In this document: positions 34,974-44,075 of the stretch, piece by piece | Layout of the letters: every line of letters begins with the position of its first letter | Position numbering within the stretch: the first letter of the stretch is position 1 | Origin: Marinomonas profundi | Lineage (GTDB): Bacteria > Pseudomonadota > Gammaproteobacteria > Pseudomonadales > Marinomonadaceae | Reading direction: 5' to 3' | Assembly (NCBI RefSeq): GCF_020694005.1 | Contig: NZ_CP073013.1 | Coordinates: forward strand, 1,498,578-1,562,577 | Length of the DNA stretch: 64,000 nucleotides | The notes under the pieces: generated by a model | Seen by the model: the letters and a program-made list of their open reading frames with translations, nothing else | What the model was told of the DNA's origin: nothing | Databases searched by the model: none | Program-made: the position numbers and the translations under genes

Positions 34974-36962
34974 ATGAAAGTAGGTTCTGGATTGAAAATT
35001 TCCCATGTCACTCGTACCACAACGGTTAGTTATCTTATTATTGCCGCGATGCTGATTGCTCTATTGTTATGGAGCTTAATGAAATTTCGTAGCGCCTTCG
35101 AACAAAGCAACACCTACAGTCTCGTCTGGGAATACTCAGCGGTCGAATTAAAGCAGAAAATTGAAGGCTATTTATCATCGGGCGACGCTTCAACATTGCA
35201 GCCCACCGAGGCATTCATTGCCACAAAAATACGCCCTGCACTGAGCACACTGCCAGACGACATCAAAAACCCAATCGATGAGCAGCTAATAGAAATCGAA
35301 AAAAGCCTCCGGTTTGATATAAGAGCCGCCGGCAAACTCTCTGGTGCTCCTTTTGCTCTGATCGAAAACAACGAACGCCAAATGCTTTTGTCTCTAGATG
35401 ACTTTGCCGATAAAGTACAATCATTCCAATCACAAAATGACCTTCAAAGCGCCGCCCCCTACCTATCAAGTCAAGCCATTTTATACGCAGATCTTACGCA
35501 TGTGAGTAGCGCGAGAAATGAGTTTTTAGCCAATAGCAGCCAAGAAAATCAAAGACGCCTACAGCAAGCCGTCAAACAATTTCAATCCCACATACAAGAC
35601 TTTCACAACCTGCCGATACTGACCTTAAACGAAGCAGAAAGCGCAACCGACACGGATGATTTATCGGCCTTAATGGGCTGGGCGACAGAAGACAGCAACC
35701 AAACAGTAGACCCCCTAGAAGAAACAAAAAGCGAATTGCACTCATGGTCAAGCCGCTATCTAAAAGATGTCGACGTCAGCTTATTAAACATAAAACAGGC
35801 CCTGACTGCACAAAGCAAAATACGCGCACAAATAAAGCAGCTCGAGGCGACCTTAAAAACCGGCACTCAAAGCATCCAAGACAGCGCGCAAGCCACGCAA
35901 CAGCAAACCTTGCTCGCTTTTTCTATCTTTGTTGTCTTAATGGTTTTAACCACTATTTTTGTGCATATCTTTCAAAATAACGTGGTCGTGAAAAGCGCAA
36001 AAGACTTATACGGTGCAGTCAAAGATCTTGTAGAACACCAAAACATTAACACACTAACAGTAGGCCGCCACAAAAACGAGTTGTCTGACGTCGCACATTA
36101 TTTGAATCGCTATTTAGAGCAAATCGCCGTACAGCGCCAACAAAGGGACACCGAACTTGGCAATATATCGCTCTCACTCAACGAAATGCTAAACGCTTTT
36201 GGACAAGTACATGAATTGAGCATGGCGTCTAAACAAGAACTAGACAGCACTCTGGATATGTCGAACCAAGTCGAAACCCTTGCCAGCAAGGCCGAAGTAC
36301 GTGCTAAAGAAGTCGCCAGCTATGCGGCGGACACCAATACCGCCATGTCACACAGCGTCGATCAAGCGGCATCGTTGGCGATAGCAAACCAAACGACCGT
36401 AGAGCGACTTAATAATAGCAACCAAGCTTTGATCAATTTAGAAACCTCTGTGTCCAACGCCTCTTCCATTGTTGGAGGCATCAAAGACATTTCAGAACAG
36501 ACCAACCTACTGGCGCTAAATGCCGCGATTGAAGCCGCACGCGCAGGCGAACATGGTCGTGGTTTTGCCGTTGTCGCATCAGAAGTGCGTACGCTATCCA
36601 GCCGAACCCAGCAATCTTTAGGGGAAATCACCGAAATATTTTCGTCACTGACCTCTGCCACAGGCCAATTGAAAAAGAACTTAGAGTTGATTGAAAGCGC
36701 GTCAACGGAACAAATAAGCTTGACCCAAGCACTTGGACAATCGGCCCAAAACATTTTAGAAAAATCGGAGCAATCAACCCGTCTAGCGAACAAAGCAACA
36801 GGCTACGCCGCAGAGCAAAAGCTCGGTATGAACAAGCTCAATACCGCCGTTGTTAAAGTAAGAGAACAGGCAAATGAATCTGAACAGTTTATGGCGAACG
36901 TCACGGACAATATCAAACAAAAAATCCAAGACATCACCACAACGCTTGGCATCAACCACTAA
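34974..36962 (+). CDS. Methyl-accepting chemotaxis protein
   Basis: Membrane chemoreceptor that controls CheA. About 662 residues: TM1 near residues 19-37, a long helical periplasmic sensor to about 310, TM2 near 312-333, a HAMP-like stretch, and a cytoplasmic coiled coil with the invariant tip [20 protein letters not shown] then [12 protein letters not shown]. The sensor is predicted all-helical, not Cache-type. The start is uncertain: ATG 34974 has no clear ribosome-binding site and lies only 6 bp after a TATAAT-like element (34963-34968). TTG at 34992, preceded by AGG, is an alternative. It is divergent from the amine transporter, so it may sense a related ligand. Confidence 0.9.
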   Translation: MKVGSGLKISHVTRTTTVSYLIIAAMLIALLLWSLMKFRSAFEQSNTYSLVWEYSAVELKQKIEGYLSSGDASTLQPTEAFIATKIRPALSTLPDDIKNPIDEQLIEIEKSLRFDIRAAGKLSGAPFALIENNERQMLLSLDDFADKVQSFQSQNDLQSAAPYLSSQAILYADLTHVSSARNEFLANSSQENQRRLQQAVKQFQSHIQDFHNLPILTLNEAESATDTDDLSALMGWATEDSNQTVDPLEETKSELHSWSSRYLKDVDVSLLNIKQALTAQSKIRAQIKQLEATLKTGTQSIQDSAQATQQQTLLAFSIFVVLMVLTTIFVHIFQNNVVVKSAKDLYGAVKDLVEHQNINTLTVGRHKNELSDVAHYLNRYLEQIAVQRQQRDTELGNISLSLNEMLNAFGQVHELSMASKQELDSTLDMSNQVETLASKAEVRAKEVASYAADTNTAMSHSVDQAASLAIANQTTVERLNNSNQALINLETSVSNASSIVGGIKDISEQTNLLALNAAIEAARAGEHGRGFAVVASEVRTLSSRTQQSLGEITEIFSSLTSATGQLKKNLELIESASTEQISLTQALGQSAQNILEKSEQSTRLANKATGYAAEQKLGMNKLNTAVVKVREQANESEQFMANVTDNIKQKIQDITTTLGINH

Positions 36963-36998
36963 AACAGCCTCAGCTAGTCTCGTCCGGCAAAAACGAGC

Positions 36999-37039
36999 GA
37001 CATAAAAAAATCCAGCATGGCGCTGGATTTTTTTATGTC
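36999..37039. terminator. Bidirectional terminator between mcp and serA
   Basis: A perfect 18 bp inverted repeat (GACATAAAAAAATCCAGC and its complement) with a 5 nt loop. It carries an A/T run on each flank and so works for both convergent genes. Confidence 0.9.
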
Positions 37040-37073
37040 ATCGACTTGTTCAGTCAACCTTAGCAAGAAACGC

Positions 37074-38303
37074 CTAGAACAAAACTCGGGCTTTTACCGT
37101 TCCGTCTACTTCTTTAACCTTTTCAAGCGCCAGCTCACCAGCCGATGCATCAACATCCATTACCATGTAGCCAAGCTTCTCCGTGGTACGAAGATACTGA
37201 CCCGTAATGTTAATATTGTTTTCAGAAAAGATAGCGTTAATTTTAGACAACACACCAGGGCGGTTTTCATGAATGTGGAGAATACGATGATTATCAGACT
37301 GCGATGGCAAGGCCACTTCAGGAAAGTTAACCGCAGCAATGGTCGTACCCACATCGGAGTATTTAATCAGCTTCTCAGCCACTTCAACCCCAATATTCTC
37401 TTGCGCTTCCATGGTGCTACCGCCGATATGAGGCGTCAGAATCACATTGTCCAAACCGCGTAAGGGAGAAACGAACTCTTCATCGTTGCCTTTAGGTTCA
37501 ACCGGAAAAACGTCGACCGCTGCCCCCCCTAAATTACCCGCTTTAATCGCCTCAGCCACGGCGTCTAGATCCGCAACCGTCCCGCGAGAAGCGTTCATGA
37601 AGATAGACCCTTTCTTCATCTGTGACACTTCTTTTGCGCCAATCATCATCTTAGTGGAGTTCGTTTCTGGCACATGTAAGCTGATAATATCGCTGGTAGA
37701 CAGCAATTCTTTTAGGCTCTTGATTTGACGCGCATTACCCAAAGGTAATTTAGTCACGATATCGTAGAAGCACACTTCCATGCCCAGCGACTCTGCCAAA
37801 ACGCTCAATTGAGTACCAATACTGCCGTAACCAATAATGCCCAAGCGCTTGCCGCGTGTTTCGAAAGAACCCGCCGCAGACTTGATCCAACCGCCACGAT
37901 GACAAGCGGCGTTCTTCGCAGGAATACCACGAAGCAAGAGAATTAACTGACCAAGAACCAGCTCGGCAACACTGCGAGTATTGGAATAAGGCGCATTGAA
38001 TACCACAATGCCTTTCTCACTTGCCGCATCAAGATCGACTTGGTTCGTACCAATACAGAAACACCCAATGGCAACCAATTTATTCGCGTGCTCTAGCACA
38101 TTGGCGGTTAACTGAGTGCGAGATCGAATACCAATAAAATGCGCTTCCGAAATTTTTTCGATCAGCTCCTCTTCCGCCAAGGCGGTTTTGTGGTATTCAA
38201 TATTGGTATAACCTGCGTCATGCAATGCATCCAGTGCAGATTGATGAACGCCTTCTAATAACAAGATTTTGATTTTGTCTTTGTCTAGAGAGTTGTTACT
38301 CAT
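37074..38303 (-). CDS. serA: D-3-phosphoglycerate dehydrogenase
   Basis: First step of serine synthesis: 3-phosphoglycerate to 3-phosphohydroxypyruvate with NAD. The 409-residue product has the Rossmann motif GIIGYGSIGTQL, the substrate Arg in NASRGTV, the catalytic His in LTPHIGGST, and a C-terminal ACT domain (ILHIHENRPGVLSKIN) for serine feedback. Length matches the E. coli type. It is transcribed alone; the next gene in its direction is the convergent mcp. Confidence 0.97.
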   Translation of the reverse strand: MSNNSLDKDKIKILLLEGVHQSALDALHDAGYTNIEYHKTALAEEELIEKISEAHFIGIRSRTQLTANVLEHANKLVAIGCFCIGTNQVDLDAASEKGIVVFNAPYSNTRSVAELVLGQLILLLRGIPAKNAACHRGGWIKSAAGSFETRGKRLGIIGYGSIGTQLSVLAESLGMEVCFYDIVTKLPLGNARQIKSLKELLSTSDIISLHVPETNSTKMMIGAKEVSQMKKGSIFMNASRGTVADLDAVAEAIKAGNLGGAAVDVFPVEPKGNDEEFVSPLRGLDNVILTPHIGGSTMEAQENIGVEVAEKLIKYSDVGTTIAAVNFPEVALPSQSDNHRILHIHENRPGVLSKINAIFSENNINITGQYLRTTEKLGYMVMDVDASAGELALEKVKEVDGTVKARVLF

Positions 38304-38539
38304 GGCTCGTTCGACTTCTCTTTGGTGGTGGGGGGAAATTTACGTCAATATGTTACCACAGAACATTCTCTGTCGTATTCAAGCGACAAGAATGTCTTTC
38401 ATTATGATAAGAGCAAAACTCATACACGCCTTAACGCAAAGCGATCGTGCTAACAGGATAGCAAGATGCCTGCGCTATCTAGACTCAGCATCCGAGACTC
38501 AGCGTCCAATCAAGTGAGGCGTTACCGCCCCAACGCTCT

Positions 38540-39640
38540 CTACTGTTTCCTACGCTCCAAGTAAACACCCGTTTCCACATGATGGGTATAAGGAAATTGA
38601 TCAAACATGGCATATCGAACCACTTCATGGGTACTTGATAAAGCCTCTAAATTTGCTTTTAGCGTGTCAGGGTTACAGGAAATATACAGAATGGCCTCTA
38701 TTTTACGAATCAGCTCGACGGTTGCCTCGTCTAGACCTGCGCGAGGCGGGTCAACCAACACAACAGACGGAGAAAGCTCACTCACACCCGCTTGAACAAG
38801 TGTTTTGGGCAATTCTGCGTCACCATTCAAGGCCGCCGACACATCTTCACTGGCCATTTTGACCACTTGAACATTGTGCATACCATTTATCGCACTATTC
38901 AACTGGGCGGAATTAACCGACACTTTTGAAATTTCCGTCGCCACAACACGTTCAAAATGACGCGCCAAAGGAATAGAGAAGTTGCCGTTACCGCAATACA
39001 TTTCCAATAAATCGCCTGAAGCCGTTTTAGTCACATCCAGCGCCCATTCGAGCATCTTTTCATTAATACCGGCATTCGGTTGCGTAAAGCTGTTTTCAAC
39101 TTGCTGGTAATGAAACTTTTGCCCATTCACGGTTAATGTCTCCATGACAAAATCCCGCGTCAGAATTTGCTTTTTCTTACGACTGCGACCAATAAAATGA
39201 CAAGCAGGAAAGGCTTCATTTAACTGCTGAGCCGCCGCATTCCATTCAGCATCAATCGGCTTATGGTAAAGCAGACTAATCAGGGCCTCACCCGTCGTTG
39301 TCGTAAGGAAATCAACCTGAAAAAGCTTATAGCGTAAGACAGGGACATCGCGAACCGCATCAAGCAACGCCGGCATCAGCTCATTAATAAGGCTCGATGC
39401 CGCCAGAAATTGGTCGGTACGAATCGGAGTTCTAGGATCAGCAGAATCAAACATCGCATAATATAAATCATCGCCGTCATGCCAAATACGAAACTCGGCC
39501 CGCATCCGATAATGAGACGGCTGACTCGCAAATACTTCCATCTCAGGCAATGACAAAGTCGCCATCAATTTGGCTAATTCAGCTTGCTTGTCTTGCAGCT
39601 GCTTTTGATACATTTCTGGTTGGATTTGATCCGGTCTCAT
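38540..39640 (-). CDS. trmA: tRNA (uracil-5-)-methyltransferase
   Basis: Makes m5U54 in the T loop of tRNA using SAM. The 366-residue product has the SAM site LLEMYCGNGNFSIPLA, the DPPRAGLD motif and the catalytic cysteine in YISCNPDTL, plus QPN in the central region. Normal length for TrmA (the RlmD-type N-terminal TRAM and iron-sulfur cysteines are absent). It is likely monocistronic, with a promoter at 39683-39711. The serA-trmA interval (38304-38539) holds no gene I can support. Confidence 0.95.
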   Translation of the reverse strand: MRPDQIQPEMYQKQLQDKQAELAKLMATLSLPEMEVFASQPSHYRMRAEFRIWHDGDDLYYAMFDSADPRTPIRTDQFLAASSLINELMPALLDAVRDVPVLRYKLFQVDFLTTTTGEALISLLYHKPIDAEWNAAAQQLNEAFPACHFIGRSRKKKQILTRDFVMETLTVNGQKFHYQQVENSFTQPNAGINEKMLEWALDVTKTASGDLLEMYCGNGNFSIPLARHFERVVATEISKVSVNSAQLNSAINGMHNVQVVKMASEDVSAALNGDAELPKTLVQAGVSELSPSVVLVDPPRAGLDEATVELIRKIEAILYISCNPDTLKANLEALSSTHEVVRYAMFDQFPYTHHVETGVYLERRKQ

Positions 39641-39682
39641 GACTCATTCTCTTGGAAGCGTTCGATACTGATAGAGCGCGGG

Positions 39683-39711
39683 ATTATACGAGTTCTGTGC
39701 CTACAAATCTA
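39683..39711 (-). promoter_or_regulatory. Possible promoter for trmA
   Basis: A consensus TATAAT (39688-39683) with a weak -35 (TAGATT) 17 bp upstream, 43 bp before trmA. It lies in the 132 bp after the envelope-protein gene. Confidence 0.45.
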
Positions 39712-39772
39712 ATCGGGAGCCGACAAATAAATCTCATCGCGTGCACACCCAGTCTAAAAATAAGGCCCACGG

Positions 39773-40786
39773 CTAATTCAAATACTCTGGCCCAAGATAA
39801 ATCGCCAGTGACAAGGTTAATGAAAACACGCCATCAAAATCGTCGTCTGCCTCATGTGTAAATTGAGGTCTCAGCTGACCAACCAGCCAATCCTTGTACA
39901 GTAAGCGCTCATATTGGAGATTATACAAAAAACTGTCTGACTCAATCCTATGCGCACCCGACTGAAGAAAGCTTACTTGATACCCAAGGCGGCTTTTTTC
40001 GTCCAATACCTGCTCGATAAAAAAGTTCTCACGAAGGTAAAACAGCCCTTCTTTATCGAGCCAGGTCACACCAGCGTCGGCCCCATAACTCAGTGTTGGA
40101 CTCACCCTATGAGCAAAGCCAAGACCATAACGCGCCCCGATACCTTTCGAGTAGTAAGCAAACGCCTCTTGTTTTTGCCACCACTCCCACGCCCCGGTCA
40201 CTCTTTCTTGTTTGAGGCGAAAACGTAAAAAAGGGTCGAGAGGAAAATCCACCCGTATACCAGCGTCCACATCCAGGCCAATATCTTGTTTCATATAACG
40301 CACAGCAGCTGATACACTCGATTTCAGCGCCGAGTTCACCACACTGTCTTGCTGCGACGATTCCCCGCGCAAGCTCTCCGGTGCGAGAGAGTCAGGTTCA
40401 GACTCCACCACTAAGCGCAAACGGTCCTGCGTATTCGGCAGCTTTAATCGAGTGCTAAAATCAAAAAAGCCCGTGTTGTTGTCTTCACCCAACACCGAGC
40501 CAAAGCGAATTTGCACATGACTATCCGAGTCTTGATGGCTTTGGTTGCCAGATAAAAACGAATCGATATTCGTCGACCAATGACCAATGGTCTCAGAAAC
40601 CGATTCATGTGAATCCAGCCACCACGCTGGCTGAATATCCTCGACGCGCTCGTTATCTTGAACTTGAAGCACTTCTTCTTGAACTTGAAGCGCTTCGCCA
40701 TCGACGTCATTCTCAACCGAGAAAGCAGGCAAAGACCAGCAAGCAACAACACAGATTGCCGTAACAGAAGGCTTGCGCACCGGCAT
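39773..40786 (-). CDS. Hypothetical envelope protein, beta-rich
   Basis: I do not recognise this 337-residue product. It starts with a signal peptide (about residues 1-23, AICVVACWSLPAFS), then an acidic linker with a duplicated LQVQ segment, then many alternating amphipathic strands with aromatic ends (FFDFSTRLKL, LDVDAGIRVDFPL, GIGARYGLGFAHRV, LSYGADAGVTWL), ending VFSLTLSLAIYLGPEYLN. This suggests an outer-membrane beta-barrel, though the last residue is Asn rather than Phe. It starts 3 bp after mtnN, so it is cotranscribed with mtnN and the LuxPQ-like genes. Confidence 0.65.
   Translation of the reverse strand: MPVRKPSVTAICVVACWSLPAFSVENDVDGEALQVQEEVLQVQDNERVEDIQPAWWLDSHESVSETIGHWSTNIDSFLSGNQSHQDSDSHVQIRFGSVLGEDNNTGFFDFSTRLKLPNTQDRLRLVVESEPDSLAPESLRGESSQQDSVVNSALKSSVSAAVRYMKQDIGLDVDAGIRVDFPLDPFLRFRLKQERVTGAWEWWQKQEAFAYYSKGIGARYGLGFAHRVSPTLSYGADAGVTWLDKEGLFYLRENFFIEQVLDEKSRLGYQVSFLQSGAHRIESDSFLYNLQYERLLYKDWLVGQLRPQFTHEADDDFDGVFSLTLSLAIYLGPEYLN
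40656..40697 (-). repeat. 21 bp tandem duplication in the envelope protein gene
   Basis: TCTTGAACTTGAAGC-A/G-CTTC occurs twice in tandem on the plus strand and encodes a repeated EALQVQ/EVLQVQ segment near residues 30-45. It is in frame. Confidence 0.85.
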
Positions 40787-40789
40787 TAT

Positions 40790-41485
40790 TTAGTGGCCTT
40801 TTAGCATTTGCTGAATCATCAACGACGAATTTTCAGCGGCGACTTTAAGATACTCTTCAAAGCTTTGTGGTGACTCTTTGCCCGCAATATCAGACAAAGA
40901 ACGCACGACCACAAAAGGCGTTGCAAATTTAAAACACACCTGAGCCACCGCCGCCGCCTCCATTTCCACCGCCACCAAGCTAGGAAAGACAGCACGCACC
41001 GCCTCGACTCTCACCGGATCGTTCATGAAGCTGTCACCGGTTCCGATCAAGCCTACTTTTGCCTGCACTTGAGTCACTGTTTGTAAGGCATTCTTCGCCT
41101 GCGTGACCAATTCAACATCCGCCGCATAGGTAGCAGGCATATTTGGCACTTGCCCCATGGCATAACCAAAAGCCGTCACATCCACATCATGATGAACCAC
41201 CTGATCCGATATCACCACATCACCAACTTGTAACTCAGGGTCAAAGCCCCCCGCGGAGCCGATATTAATGACATATTCTGGCTGAAACTGAGATAACAAC
41301 AAGGTCGTCGACACCGCCGCATTGACTTTCCCGATACCCGACTTGAGTAAAACGACGTCTTTGCCTTCAAAATGCCCGACAAAAAAATCACAACCCGCAA
41401 TCGTCTGCTCACGGACATCTGTCATCCACGCTTTGATCACCGCCACTTCTTCGTCCATGGCACCAATTAATCCAATCACACTCAT
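40790..41485 (-). CDS. mtnN: 5'-methylthioadenosine/S-adenosylhomocysteine nucleosidase
   Basis: Cleaves MTA and SAH to adenine plus methylthioribose or S-ribosylhomocysteine. It thereby relieves SAH inhibition and supplies the LuxS substrate for autoinducer-2. The 231-residue product has the catalytic Glu12 (GAMDEEV), Glu174 (VAVEMEAAAVAQ) and Asp199 (SLSDIAG), with INIGSAGG and FMNDP of the fold. It starts 16 bp after the LuxQ-like gene and is followed after 3 bp by an envelope-protein gene, so the four genes look like one operon. luxS is not in the window. Confidence 0.97.
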   Translation of the reverse strand: MSVIGLIGAMDEEVAVIKAWMTDVREQTIAGCDFFVGHFEGKDVVLLKSGIGKVNAAVSTTLLLSQFQPEYVINIGSAGGFDPELQVGDVVISDQVVHHDVDVTAFGYAMGQVPNMPATYAADVELVTQAKNALQTVTQVQAKVGLIGTGDSFMNDPVRVEAVRAVFPSLVAVEMEAAAVAQVCFKFATPFVVVRSLSDIAGKESPQSFEEYLKVAAENSSLMIQQMLKGH

Positions 41486-41501
41486 TCATCACTCCTCATT
41501 T

Positions 41502-44075
41502 TTATGTTGTTTTCTGCACAACGTCTTGTAAAAAATATCGTATTTGATCACTAGAATAAGGCTGAGCCATCTCAAACAGTGCCACACTGTCCGGCATATC
41601 AGCCCATCTTTGTATGGCAAAAAAGCGCACCAGTGGAAACGCCTCCTGAATCGCCTCGAGTAACAAAGGCGGTGGGGGTTCCAGCAACACCACGATGGCA
41701 TCAGAATGATAAGACAACACCACAGAGTCGCTGGATAAATCCGTTAACCACTGTGCAGATAGCTCGCACTTTTTCAGCTCCGTATACCAAATAGCCTTGG
41801 TTATTCGACTGCCACCGACCATGACCCAAGCGGGCCCTGACTCATTCACCTGTGTCGGCGCCATTCTTTCTAGCGCAAAGGTGTCCGCCAGAACCTTGTG
41901 CAAACTGTAATCAAAAGGGCATCCGCTTAGCGTAAATACCTGACGAATAAATGGCGTGACCGGCTCTATTCGATTGATCCAAACAACTGGCAATTGCGGT
42001 CGGTTATACTTCAACTGCAAAGCGCGAGTCATATCCATTTGCACCTGACAATCGTCGTCACCCCCTATCAGAATCGCATCAAATGTTGCCATACCTCTGG
42101 ATCGCATAAAGAAGCTGTCCGCAGAGCGGTATTCTTCAACCTGCAAACCAAGCCTTAACAACATCCGCATTATTTCATCTGCATCGGGGTAATCATTGCT
42201 CACCCAAGCAACGCTCTTACCCTGAGTCAATACGTCCTGTTCAGCTTCGCTTTCTTCCATGCTGATACTCAGCTGCAAAGCATGGTTACGTAAGGTCTTT
42301 TGTCGCCCCCCAAGGTGCGTTAATAACATACTGATCATCCTGTAAAAAAGAGGTCTGGAGACCATATCGTTCATCGCCGTCAATTCCAATTCGGTGTCAT
42401 TAAAACGCGCCGTCAAACGCCGTTCAGACATATCGTTTGACATCACCATCATCAACAAGGTGCGCACTAAGCCACGCAAATTACCGTCGACGGCAACGAC
42501 TCGTGCGCCGACGTCAACCGAACAATCCAATAACGCGCAATGGGTTTCCGTGCCCATCGCCTCAATAACACGAACGCTTTCCTGCCAAAAAACCTCACCT
42601 AAAGGCAGATAAACCACATCCCGTTCGACACGGCGGATGTCATCCAATACCGACATAAACAACACAATCCAACCTTGCAGTTGTTTCGCGGTCACGGGCG
42701 CGGGCAAATAGGAAAGATACCTTAACTCATTTAAAATCGCGTCCGTATCCACCTTTCTCTTCATCGCGGATGACAACGGCTGTAACTGCTCCAATTGCCA
42801 CTTCAGACGTGTCTCCTGAGTCGTATTACGCCCCACCAGCAACACACCACGATAAGCGCCTTCATGACGAAATGAATACGCCTGCCATTGATAGATTCGC
42901 CCTAAGCGCGCCATGGTTAACTCGAACGTCACGCCCACCTGCCCCTTGAGCGCCTCTTGAATCGATTGATGGCAAGATATCGGCATAAAATCAAACAAGG
43001 TCCGCGCCTTCTCCGCATCCGCAAATAAGCGCTTGGCTTCGTCATTAAGCAAGGCGACTTCCGCCACTTCATTCGAAAAAATAACGGCACTGTCAGTCGA
43101 CGCCATCAACAAGGCGAAACGCTGATCTTTGGTTTTAATCGCCACCTCGTACTGCTGATTTTGTTGCTGTATTGCTTGTAACTCACTAAAAGGCGACAGC
43201 GTCTCTTGATGGCGATAAACAAGGGCTTCAAGAGGCTCAAATACCCGCCGCCTGACCAGCTGCTTCACACCAAAATAAAAACACAGCAACACAAAACCAA
43301 GCGCCGCAATAGCGGGGAACGTTCGCGCGAGAATGCTCGAAAATAAAACCTCTTGTTGATGGATTTCCAACTGCAAATTGGCCTGCACAGCCGACACCAA
43401 GGGTTGACGAGAAGTAAGAGTGGGCATTGATAAATCTATATCCGTGCTGCTTTCTTCCAACAAAGCATGCCCAGACGCTTCATCGTAAATTCGTACCGCG
43501 CTGATTTGCGCGCTGCCTAACAACTCACTGACCAAGGCTAAGTTGTCGTTTAACGCAATAAAGCCATACAAAAAGCCTAAGTTCTCTTGCTCTTTGGACA
43601 GCAGTTTATGCTTAAACATCAGTAAAATAGCACCGTCTTCCGTCAGGGTAGACACCCAACGATTTATTTGGCCCTGAGGCAACAAGGTTTGGAAATCAAC
43701 CTGTGTAAACAACCGCGCCCTTGGGTCCATGGCGCTCGTCGCGTCATTCCATTGGATATAAAAAAAGTCTAAGCCACCAGAAAACAACACTTCGTGATGA
43801 CTGAACAAGAGATCCAACTCTCGCCCTGGCGCATAGTCACTCAACACAAGGTCCTGAGCGATAAAGCGCATTTCATCCTCGGCCCGCGCCAGATAGCCAT
43901 TAAACGCCTGTTCAACGGCGCGATGTTTCAAGGCTAAATGCTCTTCCGTCGCGGCTCGGGTCAACGTATCGGCAAAATAAAGCACCACCAAGGTGACCGA
44001 CAGAAAAACAACGCCGACCAAAAAGAACACTTTTTCATGCAACCGATGCTGCAAACTAATGGATTCTACTGCCAT
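41502..44075 (-). CDS. LuxQ-like membrane sensor with degenerate kinase and receiver parts
   Basis: 857 residues, matching LuxQ (about 859). Order: TM1 (16-36); periplasmic sensor (37-252) with a LuxQ-like stretch around LGFLYGFIALNDNLALVSELL; TM2 (253-274); coiled segment; PAS-like domain (315-425); then regions where dimerisation and ATPase domains should be (430-608). No H box (HEIRTP-type), N box, DTGIGI or GxGLGL motif can be found. A receiver-like fold (618-735) has FDAILIGGDDD where the phosphoacceptor Asp is expected, and a second divergent receiver-like domain follows (746-857). It overlaps the LuxP-like gene by 10 bp. It is probably a signalling-dead or non-catalytic sensor. Confidence 0.75.
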   Translation of the reverse strand: MAVESISLQHRLHEKVFFLVGVVFLSVTLVVLYFADTLTRAATEEHLALKHRAVEQAFNGYLARAEDEMRFIAQDLVLSDYAPGRELDLLFSHHEVLFSGGLDFFYIQWNDATSAMDPRARLFTQVDFQTLLPQGQINRWVSTLTEDGAILLMFKHKLLSKEQENLGFLYGFIALNDNLALVSELLGSAQISAVRIYDEASGHALLEESSTDIDLSMPTLTSRQPLVSAVQANLQLEIHQQEVLFSSILARTFPAIAALGFVLLCFYFGVKQLVRRRVFEPLEALVYRHQETLSPFSELQAIQQQNQQYEVAIKTKDQRFALLMASTDSAVIFSNEVAEVALLNDEAKRLFADAEKARTLFDFMPISCHQSIQEALKGQVGVTFELTMARLGRIYQWQAYSFRHEGAYRGVLLVGRNTTQETRLKWQLEQLQPLSSAMKRKVDTDAILNELRYLSYLPAPVTAKQLQGWIVLFMSVLDDIRRVERDVVYLPLGEVFWQESVRVIEAMGTETHCALLDCSVDVGARVVAVDGNLRGLVRTLLMMVMSNDMSERRLTARFNDTELELTAMNDMVSRPLFYRMISMLLTHLGGRQKTLRNHALQLSISMEESEAEQDVLTQGKSVAWVSNDYPDADEIMRMLLRLGLQVEEYRSADSFFMRSRGMATFDAILIGGDDDCQVQMDMTRALQLKYNRPQLPVVWINRIEPVTPFIRQVFTLSGCPFDYSLHKVLADTFALERMAPTQVNESGPAWVMVGGSRITKAIWYTELKKCELSAQWLTDLSSDSVVLSYHSDAIVVLLEPPPPLLLEAIQEAFPLVRFFAIQRWADMPDSVALFEMAQPYSSDQIRYFLQDVVQKTT

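Noticed and set aside
41502..44075. A frameshifted ordinary hybrid histidine kinase
   Set aside because: The frame is intact throughout and the missing motifs are not found in other frames of this stretch, so degeneration is by substitution.
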